In this document: positions 43,591 through 52,825 of the stretch, in pieces
How positions within the stretch are numbered: position 1 is the stretch's first letter
How the letters are laid out: every line of letters starts with the position of its first letter
Assembly: GCA_900546175.1 (NCBI GenBank)
Contig: URBX01000003.1
Location: 62,001 to 126,000, forward strand
Direction of reading: 5' to 3'
Length of the DNA stretch: 64,000 nt
From: an uncultured Eggerthella sp.
GTDB taxonomy: Bacteria > Actinomycetota > Coriobacteriia > Coriobacteriales > Eggerthellaceae
The notes under the pieces: generated by a model
What the model was told of the DNA's origin: nothing
What the model saw: the letters and a program-made list of their open reading frames with translations, nothing else
Databases searched by the model: none
Translations under genes and position numbers: made by a program

Positions 43591-43879
43591 TCTTTACCTT
43601 GTCTAGCACTTCAAAAGCAGCCGAATATCCCCCAGCACCATAATTCAATGCTTTTGATACTCGTGCAATAGTAGTTGCAGAAGCGCCTGTGCTTTGCTCG
43701 ATAGCAGTATACGACTTTCCATCACGAAGCATTTGAGCAACCTCTAAGCGTTGAGAAGCATCCTTTATTTCTCTCACGGTAAGCAAATCTTCAAAAAGTG
43801 CAAAGATACTGTCGTTGTCATTAAGTCCTGAGAATACAGAGAGAAGCTGTTCGACTTCTCTGGTACGCAATTCTGCCAT
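43571..43879 (-). CDS. YerC/TrpR-family transcriptional regulator
   Basis: A 102-residue all-helical protein matching the TrpR-like YerC/YecD family. The HTH is DGKSYTAIEQSTGAS followed by TTIARVSKALNYG. A longer in-frame start at 43930 would reach into an upstream inverted repeat and lacks a ribosome site; AAGGGGGAG just before the ATG at 43879 decides for the shorter form. It is coupled by a 20-base overlap to the solute-binding lipoprotein gene, so it may control uptake or use of that ligand. The effector is unknown. Confidence 0.88.
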   Translation of the reverse strand: MAELRTREVEQLLSVFSGLNDNDSIFALFEDLLTVREIKDASQRLEVAQMLRDGKSYTAIEQSTGASATTIARVSKALNYGAGGYSAAFEVLDKVKNENGNL

Positions 43880-43902
43880 GGTACTCCCCCTTGACGGCTT
43901 TA

Positions 43903-43930
43903 TTGTGGTGCAATTTGATTGACACCACAA
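43903..43930. promoter_or_regulatory. Candidate operator of the YerC-like regulator
   Basis: TTGTGGTG (43903-43910) and CACCACAA (43923-43930) are perfectly complementary arms with a 12-base spacer, 24 bases before the regulator's start codon. Symmetry and position suggest autoregulation by the dimeric TrpR-like protein. Confidence 0.6.
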
Positions 43931-44200
43931 AGAGATGCTTTATGCGAATAACCGCTTGCTTCAGTCAATTATATATGAACCTCAATTTAAAAACACAGAC
44001 ACCTCTTTGTTTGGAGCCGAAGTAGCTTAATTCAACACTTCAATTGTTTTGTCCAAAGGTCAAGAAAAAGTTTTAGAGTTTTTCTGACTATTTGTTGAAA
44101 ATACCGTAGGAACTGCCGCCGTTTTCAATAAGGCAACCTTTTATACAGTAGACTGTGCTTGAACACGTTTTGGTACAAGCCATTAGCTAGAGGGGTCATC
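43931..44200. other. Divergent non-coding interval between the YerC-like and RelQ-like genes
   Basis: With the operator region before it, the divergent gap spans 43880-44200 (321 bases). It is AT-rich and presumably carries both promoters. A possible -10-like TATACAGT lies near 44142 for the plus strand. I see no RNA gene. Confidence 0.45.
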
Positions 44201-45022
44201 GTGTCAACAAACCAACCTAAACTCACAATTGAGACTCAGAAGGCAATTCATCAGGCCGCTTTTATTAAAGCCGCCCGTTCAGTTTATAAAAAATATGAAG
44301 CCGCATTACTTGATGTAAAAACACGTTTTGAAATTCTTGACGCGGATTTGGAATATCGTTTTAACCGTAATCCTATTCATCACATTGAAACGCGAATCAA
44401 GAAACCTGAAAGTGTTTACGAAAAACTTCAGAAGTATGGCAAACCTACCACTCTCTCTTCAATGGAAGAGAACGTGCTCGACATTGCAGGCATGCGTATC
44501 ATTGTTTCCTATATTGACGATGTTTATGCTCTGGTTGAGTCTCTTAAAGTTCAAGATGATATGGAAATCATTAAAATCAAAGACTACATCAAAAATCCCA
44601 AGCCTAATGGGTATCGTAGCCTCCATATTATTGTGAAAACACCCATCTACTTCCTTGATAAAAAAGTATTTGTTCCCGTAGAAATCCAATTCCGCACCAT
44701 TGCCATGGACTTCTGGGCCTCTCTTGAACATACTCTTCGCTATAAAAGCAAGTATCTTGTTGAAGGCATTGACATGGCCGACGAGCTTAAAAACTGCTCG
44801 GACATTATCGAAGATGTAGAGCATCGCATGCAAATTCTTATGCGCGCAGTTGAACATGGTGATTTGAAAGAGAGCGCAAAACGAAGGCGTGCTCAAATAA
44901 TGGAATATACCACCGCCGATGAGCTCCTTGAAGCTGGATCACGAACAATTAAAGCTGCCGAAGAGAAACGCAATCTTTCCGCAGAAAACGAAAAGAAAAT
45001 ACCTCTTTTTACCCAAGCCTAA
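44201..45022 (+). CDS. relQ: Small alarmone synthetase, (p)ppGpp synthetase of the RelQ/YjbM type
   Basis: A 273-residue single-domain (p)ppGpp synthetase. RelA/SpoT synthetase signs in order are ETRIKKPESVYEKL, DIAGMRIIVSY, KPNGYRSLHIIV and the EIQFRTIAMDFWASLEH block carrying the catalytic Glu. No hydrolase, TGS or ACT domain is present, so it makes alarmone without degrading it. The in-frame start at 44159 lacks a ribosome site; AGAGGGG precedes GTG at 44201. The next gene, encoding a membrane kinase-like protein, begins 55 bases later. Confidence 0.92.
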   Translation: MSTNQPKLTIETQKAIHQAAFIKAARSVYKKYEAALLDVKTRFEILDADLEYRFNRNPIHHIETRIKKPESVYEKLQKYGKPTTLSSMEENVLDIAGMRIIVSYIDDVYALVESLKVQDDMEIIKIKDYIKNPKPNGYRSLHIIVKTPIYFLDKKVFVPVEIQFRTIAMDFWASLEHTLRYKSKYLVEGIDMADELKNCSDIIEDVEHRMQILMRAVEHGDLKESAKRRRAQIMEYTTADELLEAGSRTIKAAEEKRNLSAENEKKIPLFTQA

Positions 45023-45077
45023 CGAGGGCAACGAGTCTTTAAGACAAGGTCTCTTTATATTGGTAAAATATAAAGCC

Positions 45078-46868
45078 ATGAGCAAGAGTTTTAACAGTTA
45101 CACCGCAAAAGAATCCTTTGGGTGGATTCCTTATCTTGTGGTGTTTCTTTTTTTGTTTCTATTCTTCTTTCTTGCGAGTACTACCCCTCCTCTCAATGAA
45201 TCCTTTTACGAAGAGCAGAACCAAACTTCAATTGTAATCTCTCTCTTTTTCTGTCTTGCTTCAGTCATGTGGTACTCCCGCATGAAAAGGCGGTGCACTG
45301 ATAACTCTATTCAAATCTTATGCACCCTAATTGTGGCCACTCTCTTCGTGTGGAATATCATGGCATTCATCAGTTATTTTGCTCCCCAAGATGCCACTTT
45401 TCTCTTAGCTTTTCTCTGTTCAGCGCGCTTAGTTCCTCTTATTCTTATACCAACGCTTCTTTTTCTTTGCTCATTGAGAATTATTAACTTTTCTGAGAAA
45501 GAGACCTATCGCGTAGTATTTATCTTTTTAGTTTTTGCAAGTACTGCGCTTTCGCTTTTTGCTCTCACCAATAACCTCCACCAGTTGATATTTCAGTTTG
45601 ATTCAGCAAATAAAAACGGACTCGCTATTCTTTCTTACGAAGGAGGGTTTTTTCTTATTTACGGCTGGATTACCGCACAGCTCGTATCGTTTTTTATTGC
45701 AGTATCTTCCTCAGCGAAAAAAGAAACCTACGGTGTTGGCCTGAGTTATTTATTTATTGCCCTGTTCCTTATTGCGCTCTGCTCAATTATTAGCCTCATT
45801 GAGAGTCATTCAATTAACACCAACGAATCGGTATTTGTTTACAGTGGGCTCTTCCTCCTCCTTCTTGAGGGCTGTATGTTTTTTGGCATTCTTCCTTCTA
45901 CAAAAAATTACCAAGAAATTCTCATAAAACTTCCTTTCCAGCTTTTTATCTACCCCCACTTTCCTGGAAAAGCGTTTAAAACCGAAAAGGCCTCTGAGCT
46001 CACCTCGCAAGAAGAACAACAACTCTTTCAAAAAACTATTCTCAACCGCGCAAACGGCAAGAACTCATTCCATTTATCCGATTATCCAAACTACCTTTAC
46101 CACACCTACAAAGTAACAGGAGGATCGGTTATTCTTGGCGAAAATATCGACCCTGTTATTACCAGGCGCGCTGAATTAGAGTCTCAGCAAGAGCTCCTAG
46201 AAGCTCAAGTATTGGCTTTACACAATACCCTTGCCATACAAAAACAATTAAAAAAGCAGGAAACCAACCAACGTTTGATGTCGGAAATCAGAAAAGCGCT
46301 CAAAACAGCACTTTCAAGAATTGACAACCTGTTTGACTACCTGATCAAAAACCACGACACGCTCAGTAAAAAAGAGCAAGAGCTGACCCTTTTTGAAGTA
46401 AAGATGATTACTTCCTACGCGAAACGCAAGTGCAGTCTTGTTATTGCAGCAAATAGCATTGAGGCGTTTGACAGCAAGCGTCTTGATCTAGTAATTAGTG
46501 AAGCAAGTATTGATATGCGCACTATTGGCTTTACCTGCGCATGCCTAGTTAACGCTCCAAAAGGTTTAAGTGCAGCAGCGGTAAGTTCGCTCTATGATTA
46601 CTTCTTTATTTTTATCCTGGCAATTCTTTATTATGAAGACGTTATTCTCATGATTTCCATCAATGAGATATCAAACACTGAAGCGCGATTGCGTATTGCT
46701 GTTGAACACGGAAAACCTGCTATTCCTGATACTGAAAAACACATTGCTGCTATGAAAAAACGTCTTGAAGAGCCTACACCTCCTCAGATTAAAGACATTT
46801 CTCTTGTAATAGATGAGGGCACAATAGACTTCAGCGTTACTGCTTTTACCGAGGAGGAAGAAAAATGA
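45078..46868 (+). CDS. Degenerate membrane histidine kinase (pseudokinase-like)
   Basis: This 596-residue protein has about seven N-terminal membrane spans (residues 18-270), a PAS-like stretch (about 280-365) and a coiled coil (365-400). A histidine-kinase-like C-terminal half (400-590) follows. Aligned to the kinase next door, the phosphoacceptor His and its H-D motif are missing (SEIRKALKTALSRIDNL), and the N-box region reads SLYDYFFIFILAILYYED, without its Asn. It is therefore probably a sensor or regulator partner, not a working kinase. The ATG at 45078 is taken because the longer frame overlaps relQ. The stop overlaps the next start by 4 bases. Confidence 0.72.
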   Translation: MSKSFNSYTAKESFGWIPYLVVFLFLFLFFFLASTTPPLNESFYEEQNQTSIVISLFFCLASVMWYSRMKRRCTDNSIQILCTLIVATLFVWNIMAFISYFAPQDATFLLAFLCSARLVPLILIPTLLFLCSLRIINFSEKETYRVVFIFLVFASTALSLFALTNNLHQLIFQFDSANKNGLAILSYEGGFFLIYGWITAQLVSFFIAVSSSAKKETYGVGLSYLFIALFLIALCSIISLIESHSINTNESVFVYSGLFLLLLEGCMFFGILPSTKNYQEILIKLPFQLFIYPHFPGKAFKTEKASELTSQEEQQLFQKTILNRANGKNSFHLSDYPNYLYHTYKVTGGSVILGENIDPVITRRAELESQQELLEAQVLALHNTLAIQKQLKKQETNQRLMSEIRKALKTALSRIDNLFDYLIKNHDTLSKKEQELTLFEVKMITSYAKRKCSLVIAANSIEAFDSKRLDLVISEASIDMRTIGFTCACLVNAPKGLSAAAVSSLYDYFFIFILAILYYEDVILMISINEISNTEARLRIAVEHGKPAIPDTEKHIAAMKKRLEEPTPPQIKDISLVIDEGTIDFSVTAFTEEEEK

Positions 46869-48307
46869 TTACCTCTACCCTCCCGCTACTCGCAAAAATA
46901 GCGCTCTTCGTCATTCTCTTTTTCGCTCTCCTATCAAACGCTCGATACCAGATTGAAATACTTGATAGAAGAAAAGACCAATTCTTTAAGGGATATTTTT
47001 TCCACGAAACAGTGATGACGTATACCTTTTTCTTCCAAACCATTGTAATAAGCTCGCTTTTAGGAAATAGCACCTTAGAAAAATTTACTTTCCTGTCTTG
47101 GAATATTCCACTTTGGCTTCCTGCTTCCCTTTGTTTAACAGGAGTATTCAGCTCACTTTTTTGTGCAATACAACGGAAAAACCCGTTAATTCTTCTCGAC
47201 ATTCCTTTGGCGGTGTTTCCGTTTATCCAAGCAGTAATCCCTCTTGGTAGACTAGGGGATTACCTTATTATTGGATTCTGCCTTGTTGCTGTTGCTCGAA
47301 TGGTTATTCTTTACCGAAACAATCAAAGGCTTCAACGTAATTATTTGACGTACCTTTCTTTGGAACAGGCATTTAAACTGCTTCCAAGCGGGGTTCTTTT
47401 CGCTGATGAACGCGAGCACATCCTGGCAATCAATGACAAGATGAGACACTGCCTTTCTCGTCTTCATCTTCAAACCGATTTATGTGCTGTCTCTAATTTG
47501 GCGAGCCAACTCTTAGAGATAGCAAAAATCCAAAATCCTGAAAAAGATAACTCATTGACACTTCAATACCTCACAATCGAAGAAGAGCTGTGGCTTTTCA
47601 CCCACTCATTTATCCTGATTAATAATCAAATCTACACAAGAGTGGTAGCACAGAATATCACCGTTGAAGAACAACTCAATCAGGATATTGACCTTACTAA
47701 CCAACAACTTGCTATTACCGCAGATAAACTAAATGACTCGCTTGAGCAAGTTAACAAATCTGCGGAAAATGAAGTAAATCTTCAGCTTCAATCTCATGTT
47801 CACGATACTGTTGGTCACCGATTGTCAATTCTTCATAGATACATTGAAGATAAGAAGGATTCCCTTGATGATCTGCACGAATTGCGCAACCTCTTAAGTA
47901 CCCTAATGGAAGACTTAGACTCCATACAAAAACCTGACAGCAAACTCATGCTTGATTCCCTTATCAATTCGTTTGCCTTAGCAAATGTTTCTATTGAGAT
48001 ATCAGGTGCTCTCCCAAAAGATCAAGATAGCACCACAGTATTCCTTCAAATACTTCGTGAAGCATGCACAAATTCCATTCGCCACACACAAGCAAATCAT
48101 ATATTCGTAGAATTTTGGGAAGATAAAGGCTTCAGCTATTTACGCATTTCTGATAACGGGGTTTGCAAGACGAACACCATTGAAGAACATACAGGCATTA
48201 AAGGAATGCGCCGTGCCGTAAAGTCACTCTATGGCACATTTGACGTATCTATCAAAGATGGAAAGTTTGTTATTTTCGCCGGAATCCCCCATAAAACGAT
48301 ACAGTAA
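46865..48307 (+). CDS. Sensor histidine kinase, HisKA_3 (NarL-type)
   Basis: This 480-residue kinase has about five N-terminal membrane segments (within residues 5-150), a PAS-like domain (165-265) and a coiled coil. The H-box VHDTVGHRLSIL contains phosphoacceptor His313. The HATPase has N-box LREACTNSIRH (Asn403), G-box ISDNG and GIKGM. This is the NarL/LuxR-linked class. The start overlaps the pseudokinase stop (ATGA), and the response regulator follows after 72 bases. It probably forms a complex with the upstream degenerate partner. Confidence 0.9.
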   Translation: MITSTLPLLAKIALFVILFFALLSNARYQIEILDRRKDQFFKGYFFHETVMTYTFFFQTIVISSLLGNSTLEKFTFLSWNIPLWLPASLCLTGVFSSLFCAIQRKNPLILLDIPLAVFPFIQAVIPLGRLGDYLIIGFCLVAVARMVILYRNNQRLQRNYLTYLSLEQAFKLLPSGVLFADEREHILAINDKMRHCLSRLHLQTDLCAVSNLASQLLEIAKIQNPEKDNSLTLQYLTIEEELWLFTHSFILINNQIYTRVVAQNITVEEQLNQDIDLTNQQLAITADKLNDSLEQVNKSAENEVNLQLQSHVHDTVGHRLSILHRYIEDKKDSLDDLHELRNLLSTLMEDLDSIQKPDSKLMLDSLINSFALANVSIEISGALPKDQDSTTVFLQILREACTNSIRHTQANHIFVEFWEDKGFSYLRISDNGVCKTNTIEEHTGIKGMRRAVKSLYGTFDVSIKDGKFVIFAGIPHKTIQ

Positions 48308-48379
48308 TCAATATGAAATGTCTTGATAGGATAATCGGCATAAACTAGAGCACACAAGATAAGGAAAGGGGCTCACGTT

Positions 48380-49003
48380 TTGGTTAAAGCAATTGTTGTA
48401 GAAGATCAAACTATTCTTTGCGAATCGTTAAGTGCGGCTATCAATATGCAGCCAGACTTTGTTGTTGTTGCCACCTTGTCCGATGCTTCCCTTGCTCTTG
48501 AAACCGCCATAGAAAAGCAAGCAGACATTATCCTCATGGACATCTGCACCGAGCACGACTCAAGCGGTATTACCGCAACAAGAGAAATCAAGAAAAAGGC
48601 ACCACACATCAAGGTTGTTCTCATGACAGGCATGCCTGAAATTTCCTTTGTTGAACAAGCCAAAGAAGCTGGTGCCGATAGTTTTATTTATAAAAATGTA
48701 GGAACGGACGAGCTCATTACGGCGCTTCGCTCAACCATGTTTGGCTACTCTCTCTATCCAAACAAAGCGCCTAAAGAGGAAAATATTATTTCTTCCCTGA
48801 CAGAAACAGAGCTCTCAATTTTAAGACTTGTTTGCGAGACCAAAACGCGCAAAGAAATTGCTGCTGAACTTTACATGAGCGAAGGAACAGTAAAACGCCA
48901 CATCTCCGACATTCTTGCGAAAACAGGATATGACAGCATCCTTCGCCTTGCAGTTACTTCTGTAGCAAATGGATTAATTGCACCTAATCTCAAGAACGAA
49001 TAA
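48380..49003 (+). CDS. NarL/LuxR-family response regulator
   Basis: This 207-residue protein has a receiver domain with phosphoacceptor Asp54 in IILMDICTE and a C-terminal LuxR-type HTH. The HTH (about 140-205) includes LTETELSILRLV, TRKEIAAEL and SEGTVKRHI. It should take phosphate from the kinase at 46865. It starts with TTG behind AAGGAAAGGGG. The product's targets are not apparent. A hairpin overlaps the 3' end of the converging metY gene. Confidence 0.92.
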   Translation: MVKAIVVEDQTILCESLSAAINMQPDFVVVATLSDASLALETAIEKQADIILMDICTEHDSSGITATREIKKKAPHIKVVLMTGMPEISFVEQAKEAGADSFIYKNVGTDELITALRSTMFGYSLYPNKAPKEENIISSLTETELSILRLVCETKTRKEIAAELYMSEGTVKRHISDILAKTGYDSILRLAVTSVANGLIAPNLKNE

Positions 49004-49010
49004 AGGCAAA

Positions 49011-49038
49011 GCCCTTGAACTTAAATAGCTTCAAGGGC
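49011..49038 (-). terminator. Hairpin at the metY 3' end
   Basis: GCCCTTGAA (49011-49019) pairs perfectly with TTCAAGGGC (49030-49038) across the metY stop codon. On the minus strand the T-rich stretch TTTGCCTTTATT follows, so it may terminate metY and possibly the converging regulator gene. Confidence 0.6.
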
Positions 49039-50298
49039 CTGAGCAATATCCGCAATCAAATCTTCTGTTCCTTCAATACCACAACTCAAACGAACCATAT
49101 CTTCAGGACAACCGCATGCAACCAATTCTTCAGGGCTCAACTGTCTATGAGTTGCATTTGCTGGGTGCAAACAGCAAGTACGCGCATCGGCAACATGAGT
49201 TGCAATTGCTGCCATTTTCAGGGAAGCCATGAACTTTTCAGCTGCCTGACGACCACCTTCAACTGCAAAGCTTACTACGCCACAACCGCCGTTTGGCAAA
49301 TACTTCTGAGCAACTTCGTAATACTCATCAGATGGAAGACCAGAATAACGAACCCACTTTACCTTTGGGTGATCGTTTAAGAATTCTGCAACTGCCTGGC
49401 CGTTCTTTACGTGCTGTTTCATACGTAAGTGAAGGCTTTCCAAGCCAAGATTCAAATAGAACGCATTTTGAGGGCTTTGAATACTTCCAAAGTCACGCAT
49501 GAGCTGTGCAGTGCACTTAGTAATAAAAGCGCCTTCTTTGCCAAAACGCTCTGCGTACGTAACGCCATGATAGCTTTCATCTGGCGTGCATAAACCAGGG
49601 AATTTATCTGCATGAGCCATCCAGTCGAAATTGCCAGAATCAACAATAGCACCGCCAACACCAGTTCCGTGACCATCCATATACTTAGTAGTGGAATGAG
49701 TTACGATATCGGCTCCCCACTCGAAAGGTCGACAATTAATTGGTGTTGGGAACGTGTTGTCAACAATCAAAGGCACCCCATGAGCATGTGCTGCTTTGGC
49801 GAATTTCTCAATATCCAAAACGGACAATGCTGGGTTTGCAATAGTTTCACCAAAAACTGCTTTTGTGTTTGGTTTAAATGCAGCGTTCAATTCTTCTTCA
49901 GATGCGTTTGGATCAACAAACGTAAAATCAATGCCCATACGACGCATAGTTACGTTAAACAAATTGAAGGTTCCACCATAAATGGTGCTTGAAGCTACCA
50001 CATGATCGCCGTTACATGCAATATTAAAAATAGCGAAGAAGTTTGCTGCCTGACCAGAAGAGGTAAGCATTGCAGCGGTGCCGCCCTCAAGTTCAGCAAT
50101 TTTTGCTGCTACATAATCGTTAGTTGGGTTTTGGAGTCGGGTGTAAAAATAGCCCTCTGCTTCAAGGTCAAAGAGTTTTCCCATTTCCTCAGAAGAGGCA
50201 TATTTAAAGGTTGTAGACTGAATAATTGGCACCTGGCGAGGCTCACCATTTCCTGGCTGGTATCCACCCTGTACGCAACGAGTATCAAGAGAAGTCAT
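49021..50298 (-). CDS. metY: O-acetylhomoserine sulfhydrylase
   Basis: This 425-residue PLP enzyme of the Cys/Met metabolism family makes homocysteine from O-acetylhomoserine and sulfide. It has IQSTTFKYAS near the N-terminus, NPTNDYVAAKIAELEGG, and PLP Lys in THSTTKYMDGHG. The length of about 425 suits MetY rather than the ~380-residue MetB/MetC lyases. It lies on the same strand after the metA-ACT gene (152 bases) and probably forms a functional pair with it. A TTTCGTACGAAA palindrome lies between the two. Confidence 0.93.
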   Translation of the reverse strand: MTSLDTRCVQGGYQPGNGEPRQVPIIQSTTFKYASSEEMGKLFDLEAEGYFYTRLQNPTNDYVAAKIAELEGGTAAMLTSSGQAANFFAIFNIACNGDHVVASSTIYGGTFNLFNVTMRRMGIDFTFVDPNASEEELNAAFKPNTKAVFGETIANPALSVLDIEKFAKAAHAHGVPLIVDNTFPTPINCRPFEWGADIVTHSTTKYMDGHGTGVGGAIVDSGNFDWMAHADKFPGLCTPDESYHGVTYAERFGKEGAFITKCTAQLMRDFGSIQSPQNAFYLNLGLESLHLRMKQHVKNGQAVAEFLNDHPKVKWVRYSGLPSDEYYEVAQKYLPNGGCGVVSFAVEGGRQAAEKFMASLKMAAIATHVADARTCCLHPANATHRQLSPEELVACGCPEDMVRLSCGIEGTEDLIADIAQALEAI

Positions 50299-50396
50299 AC
50301 TGATATCCTTTACTAACTAGCTAATATTTTTTCGAAATTGCATTACGCCTATGCACGACTATCCTGCGCAGTAATTCAATAAAAAGTTTCTGCCGG

Positions 50397-50408
50397 TTTC
50401 GTACGAAA
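50397..50408. promoter_or_regulatory. 12-base palindrome upstream of metY
   Basis: TTTCGTACGAAA is a perfect palindrome about 100 bases before the metY start. It may be a regulator site; it does not match a SAM riboswitch. The role is unproven. Confidence 0.35.
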
Positions 50409-50450
50409 TAGTTTCAACAAACCGCCCAATAAACGCTTTCGTTACAATAC

Positions 50451-51650
50451 TTAGAAATTAGCGCTTATCAGATTGATTTTTACGTCAAATTCTTTGCCTG
50501 CATCCTTAAGCATTTCTCGAACGGTATCAAGATCAACAAGCGGATTCTCAAAATGAATAACCATATTCATACTGAAAGAATTTTCGGCCACATTCTGGCT
50601 AATATCATCAACACTTGCGCCCGCATTAGCCAAAACGCTTGAAATGCCTGCAAGAATACCTACCTGGTTGCGTCCAACTACTGAAACGAAGAAGCGTTCT
50701 CCCTTATGGTCGAAGTCTTCGAAATCAACACCTGCCTTGTTCAAATCATAAGGAGTGGTTTGATAAACGTAGTAATTCAACCAGTTTGTGTAAAGCAGCT
50801 GACCATGAGCACACCAAGAACGCCATGGCTCCTGATTTGGATCATCATCAGGGAAGTAATGGAGAGGAACTTCCATGTCCATTCCCTTATTAATGTCACG
50901 AACATACTCATTTTTAAGCGTATCGCGATCATACTCTGGGTGGCCAGTGATGAAGAAATTGCGGCTATCGGTGCTCTTAAACAAGAAAGCACCTGCCTCT
51001 TCTGATGTAGCAATGAGCTCTAAATCTGGGTGAGCGATGATTGCTTCTTCAGATACAGAAGTATGACGAGAGTGAGGAGCCATAAACTTATCATCAAAGC
51101 CACGAACCAGCGGACTAAATGGCTTTAATACCTTATGCTCAAAAACACCTGCCATCTTCTTGTCCAGCATAAATTTATCAATGCCGTAGTGATAGTACAA
51201 TCCTGCCTGAGCACCCCAACAAATGTGAAGCGTAGAATGAACGTTAGTCTGACTCCAGTCCATAATCTCAGCGAGCTCTGGCCAATAATCAACCTCTTCA
51301 AAAGGCATTTTCTCAACTGGCGCACCAGTAATAATAAGGCCGTCGTAATGCTGGTCTTTAATTTCTTCAAAGGTGGTATAGAACGCTGCAAGATGTCCTT
51401 CAGGAACATTCTTTGCAACGTGAGTTGCGGTATACATAAACTGCACTTCAATCTGAAGTGGAGTATTAGAAAGCTTGCGGAGTAACTGCACTTCAGTATC
51501 AAGCTTTAACGGCATCAAGTTAAGAACAATAACCCGCAGCGGACGAATATGCTGAGAAAGAGCACGAAGCTCCGACATAACAAAAATATTCTCCTCTTCA
51601 AGCTGCATGCGAGCTGGAAGTGAAGCAGGAATTCTAATAGGCATACGCAC
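50451..51650 (-). CDS. metA: Homoserine O-acetyltransferase (MetA family) fused to an ACT domain
   Basis: This 399-residue protein has a MetA-type acyltransferase (about 1-300) with catalytic Cys144 in HICWGAQAG and the His237/Glu239 pair in ITGHPEYD. Glu113 in GAPVEKM is the residue known to mark acetyl-CoA use, rather than Gly for succinyl-CoA. After a short linker the last ~83 residues (317-399) form an ACT domain of the UPF0237/GcvR-like type: [21 protein letters not shown] and LDTVREMLK. Normal MetA is ~305 residues. The ACT domain may provide amino-acid feedback. The adjacent O-acetylhomoserine sulfhydrylase fits this activity. Confidence 0.92.
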   Translation of the reverse strand: MRMPIRIPASLPARMQLEEENIFVMSELRALSQHIRPLRVIVLNLMPLKLDTEVQLLRKLSNTPLQIEVQFMYTATHVAKNVPEGHLAAFYTTFEEIKDQHYDGLIITGAPVEKMPFEEVDYWPELAEIMDWSQTNVHSTLHICWGAQAGLYYHYGIDKFMLDKKMAGVFEHKVLKPFSPLVRGFDDKFMAPHSRHTSVSEEAIIAHPDLELIATSEEAGAFLFKSTDSRNFFITGHPEYDRDTLKNEYVRDINKGMDMEVPLHYFPDDDPNQEPWRSWCAHGQLLYTNWLNYYVYQTTPYDLNKAGVDFEDFDHKGERFFVSVVGRNQVGILAGISSVLANAGASVDDISQNVAENSFSMNMVIHFENPLVDLDTVREMLKDAGKEFDVKINLISANF

Positions 51651-51741
51651 CTCTTTTCAAGAGCATTTTTTTCATGCAGTTATACAAAAATACTATGACT
51701 AACTATAAAAGAACCAGATAAACTTAGTTCTTCATGGTTTC

Positions 51742-51755
51742 AATAACTAGTTATT
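51742..51755. promoter_or_regulatory. 14-base palindrome upstream of metA-ACT
   Basis: AATAACTAGTTATT is a perfect palindrome about 95 bases before the metA start. A similar TAGCTAGTTAG stretch occurs just before metY. Possible shared regulator site; weak evidence. Confidence 0.35.
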
Positions 51756-51834
51756 AATCTAAGCAATACTACTTTATCAGCCTAAAGCTATCCTGGATTT
51801 CTCAAGGAATAGAGCCTTATTCAGTCTACGTTTC

Positions 51835-52761
51835 CTACTCGAACAATTCAGTAGAGAAATAGCGCTCGCCCGTATCAGGCAAAACGGTAACTACGGTTTT
51901 GCCAGGGCCTAAAATGCGAGCTAAACGCTTTGCAGCTGCCACGTTTGTACCTGAAGAAATACCGCACAACAAACCTTCCAATCTTGCAAGATCGCGGGAT
52001 GTTTCAAGCGCTTCTTCATCGGAAATAACACAAATATCGTCATATACCGACGTATCAAGAATTTCAGGAATAAGGCCATCACCAATACCCATTTGGATAT
52101 GGCTTCCAATAGGGCCTCCAGAAAGAATTGCCGCATTTTCTGGCTCAGCAGCCCAGATAACAATCTCGGGATAGGCTTCTTTAAATACCTGACCCATACC
52201 CGAAATGGTTCCTCCTGTACCAATTCCAGAACAAAATCCGTGAATAGGACCACCAATTTGGCTCAAAATCTCTTTTGCCGTATTAAGCTTGTGAGCCATC
52301 ACGTTATTTTTGTTCACAAACTGCTGAGGAACAAATACACGTGGGTCTTCTTCTGCCATCTTATTAGCCGTGGCAATACATTCTTCAATTGCCTTACCAA
52401 TGTCTCCCTCGTCGTGGATAACCACCACTTCGGCACCATACTGAGAAACAAGCTTTCTTCTTTCTTCCGACACCGAATCAGGCATAATAATGCGCGCCTT
52501 GTAACCACGAACTGCACAAATGAGCGCAATACCTACTCCCTGATTGCCACTTGTTGGCTCAACAATAATGCTCTCAGGAGTGATTTCGCCGCTTTCTTCA
52601 GCAGCATTAATCATTTGAAGAGCAGTGCGCGTCTTAATAGAGCCACCAACATTAACGCCCTCAAACTTAACAACAATGTCTGCAGCATCTGGTTCACTTA
52701 TGCGATTCAAGCGAATAAGAGGAGTATTTCCTACTGCTTCCAAAATATTTGAATAAATCAT
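51835..52761 (-). CDS. cysK: Cysteine synthase (O-acetylserine sulfhydrylase)
   Basis: A 308-residue fold-type II PLP enzyme making cysteine from O-acetylserine and sulfide: AVGNTPLIRLNR, cofactor Lys in GGSIKTRTA, PTSGNQGVG and GIGTGGTISGMG. The frame extends upstream to 52830, but AGGAAGAACC before the ATG at 52761 and family homology set this start. It ends the sulfur block with metA-ACT and metY on the same strand, 184 bases upstream of metA-ACT. The Lys context reads SIKTR where most have SVKDR; a small change, probably neutral. Confidence 0.94.
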   Translation of the reverse strand: MIYSNILEAVGNTPLIRLNRISEPDAADIVVKFEGVNVGGSIKTRTALQMINAAEESGEITPESIIVEPTSGNQGVGIALICAVRGYKARIIMPDSVSEERRKLVSQYGAEVVVIHDEGDIGKAIEECIATANKMAEEDPRVFVPQQFVNKNNVMAHKLNTAKEILSQIGGPIHGFCSGIGTGGTISGMGQVFKEAYPEIVIWAAEPENAAILSGGPIGSHIQMGIGDGLIPEILDTSVYDDICVISDEEALETSRDLARLEGLLCGISSGTNVAAAKRLARILGPGKTVVTVLPDTGERYFSTELFE

Positions 52762-52825
52762 TGGTTCTTCCTGTGGTTTAGCGAGACAAAAGTCCCTGTA
52801 ATTATAGGAGAAACTGCAACCAGAA

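Noticed and set aside
50299..51834. SAM riboswitch or T-box before the methionine genes
   Set aside because: No matching conserved core or T-box sequence; only simple palindromes are present.
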